Below, in pieces: positions 55,474 through 55,566 of a stretch of 55,566 nt of DNA. Position 1 is the first letter of the stretch, and each line of letters starts with the position of its first letter. Source of the stretch: Bacillota bacterium (lineage in GTDB: Bacteria; Bacillota; Clostridia; Christensenellales; CAG-138); the NCBI GenBank assembly GCA_023400985.1, contig JAEXEN010000004.1:1-55566 (forward strand), given 5' to 3'. Below the pieces are notes generated by a model. The model was not told where the DNA came from and did not search any database. It saw only the letters and a program-made list of their open reading frames with translations. The position numbers were made by a program, and so were the translations under genes.

Positions 55474-55566
55474 TTGGCCTGTCTCATATGGTTTTGGCCT
55501 GTTTCGTTAGAGAAGGCCGCCGGCGTTGTGGGAGAGGTACAGAGTATCTATGTGATGGATATTAGC
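55474..55566 (+). CDS. Possible 5' part of a membrane-protein gene running off the window
   Basis: A frame is open from 55390 to the end and encodes a hydrophobic stretch (VFAFLLACLIWFWPV) followed by VVGEVQSIYVMDIS, which looks protein-like. The only start-type codons are TTG at 55474 and later GTG or ATG codons, with no ribosome site. The true start may be elsewhere or a shift may be present. This is a weak call. Confidence 0.25.
   Translation, partial: MACLIWFWPVSLEKAAGVVGEVQSIYVMDIS

Overview
The window reads as chromosome from a spore-forming, monoderm Clostridia-type Firmicute with a GC-rich genome. The evidence is spoIID, a spoIIQ-like peptidase, a cwlD-type amidase and soj/spo0J; a split glycine decarboxylase (gcvPA/gcvPB); a class B sortase; FloA; an ECF thiamine transporter under a TPP riboswitch; and strong AGGAGG ribosome binding sites. 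The genus cannot be fixed from sequence alone. No rRNA, tRNA, CRISPR array, transposase or prophage gene was seen.

Layout. 0-7 kb: spoIID (-), an unusual membrane-tethered sigma-region-2-like protein, an nfeD-floA-small protein operon, a nicotinamidase-type hydrolase, a PIG-V-like membrane glycosyltransferase and a spoIIQ-like LytM protein. 7-17 kb: a classical housekeeping run (DUF1385-prmC-capA-like-prfA-tsaC-rpiB-upp), a YhfC-type intramembrane protease with a lipoprotein, then murA and a small zinc ribbon on the minus strand. 17-22.5 kb: a G5-M23 protein with a changed catalytic residue, a lipoprotein, thiT behind a promoter/TPP riboswitch/attenuator cassette, and typA/bipA. 22.7-29.4 kb: small accessory enzymes (two SDRs, an Eis-like and a GNAT acetyltransferase, twin VOC proteins, a DUF1275 membrane protein, an SMR exporter). 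26.6-33.6 kb: a dispersed set for selenium-dependent molybdenum hydroxylase maturation (EF2568-type cysteine desulfurase, selD, yqeB, yqeC, ModE-like regulator), interrupted by a 575-bp field of small palindromes and an AT-rich orphan gene. 34-38 kb: parB-parA with four parS sites, a HEAT-THUMP methyltransferase and murG. 39-45 kb: a DUF815 ATPase, cysS and a secreted SH3-repeat class B sortase. 45-52 kb: Mrp ATPase, the glycine cleavage operon gcvT-gcvH-gcvPA-gcvPB and an M32 carboxypeptidase. 52-55.5 kb: a DnaA-box cluster, cwlD, a satD/satE pair (satE frameshifted) and a VanX-type D-Ala-D-Ala dipeptidase.

How the parts fit. Two themes recur: envelope and spore peptidoglycan work (SpoIID, SpoIIQ-like, MurA, MurG, CwlD, M23, sortase, VanX-type dipeptidase), and cofactor or one-carbon metabolism (thiamine uptake, Se/Mo maturation, glycine cleavage). 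Four parS sites plus a DnaA-box cluster suggest the window lies near the replication origin, although dnaA and its usual neighbours are absent.

The least-explained items are: three TTATG-N12-CATA(A/T) palindromes phased at exactly 29 bp over the satD promoter; the sigma-region-2/transmembrane protein with a Spo0A-box-like site at its promoter; the DnaA-box cluster at 52.1 kb; the secreted SH3-sortase fusion; and a dispersed family of intergenic palindrome arrays, one copy of which folds into a nested, cloverleaf-like pattern.
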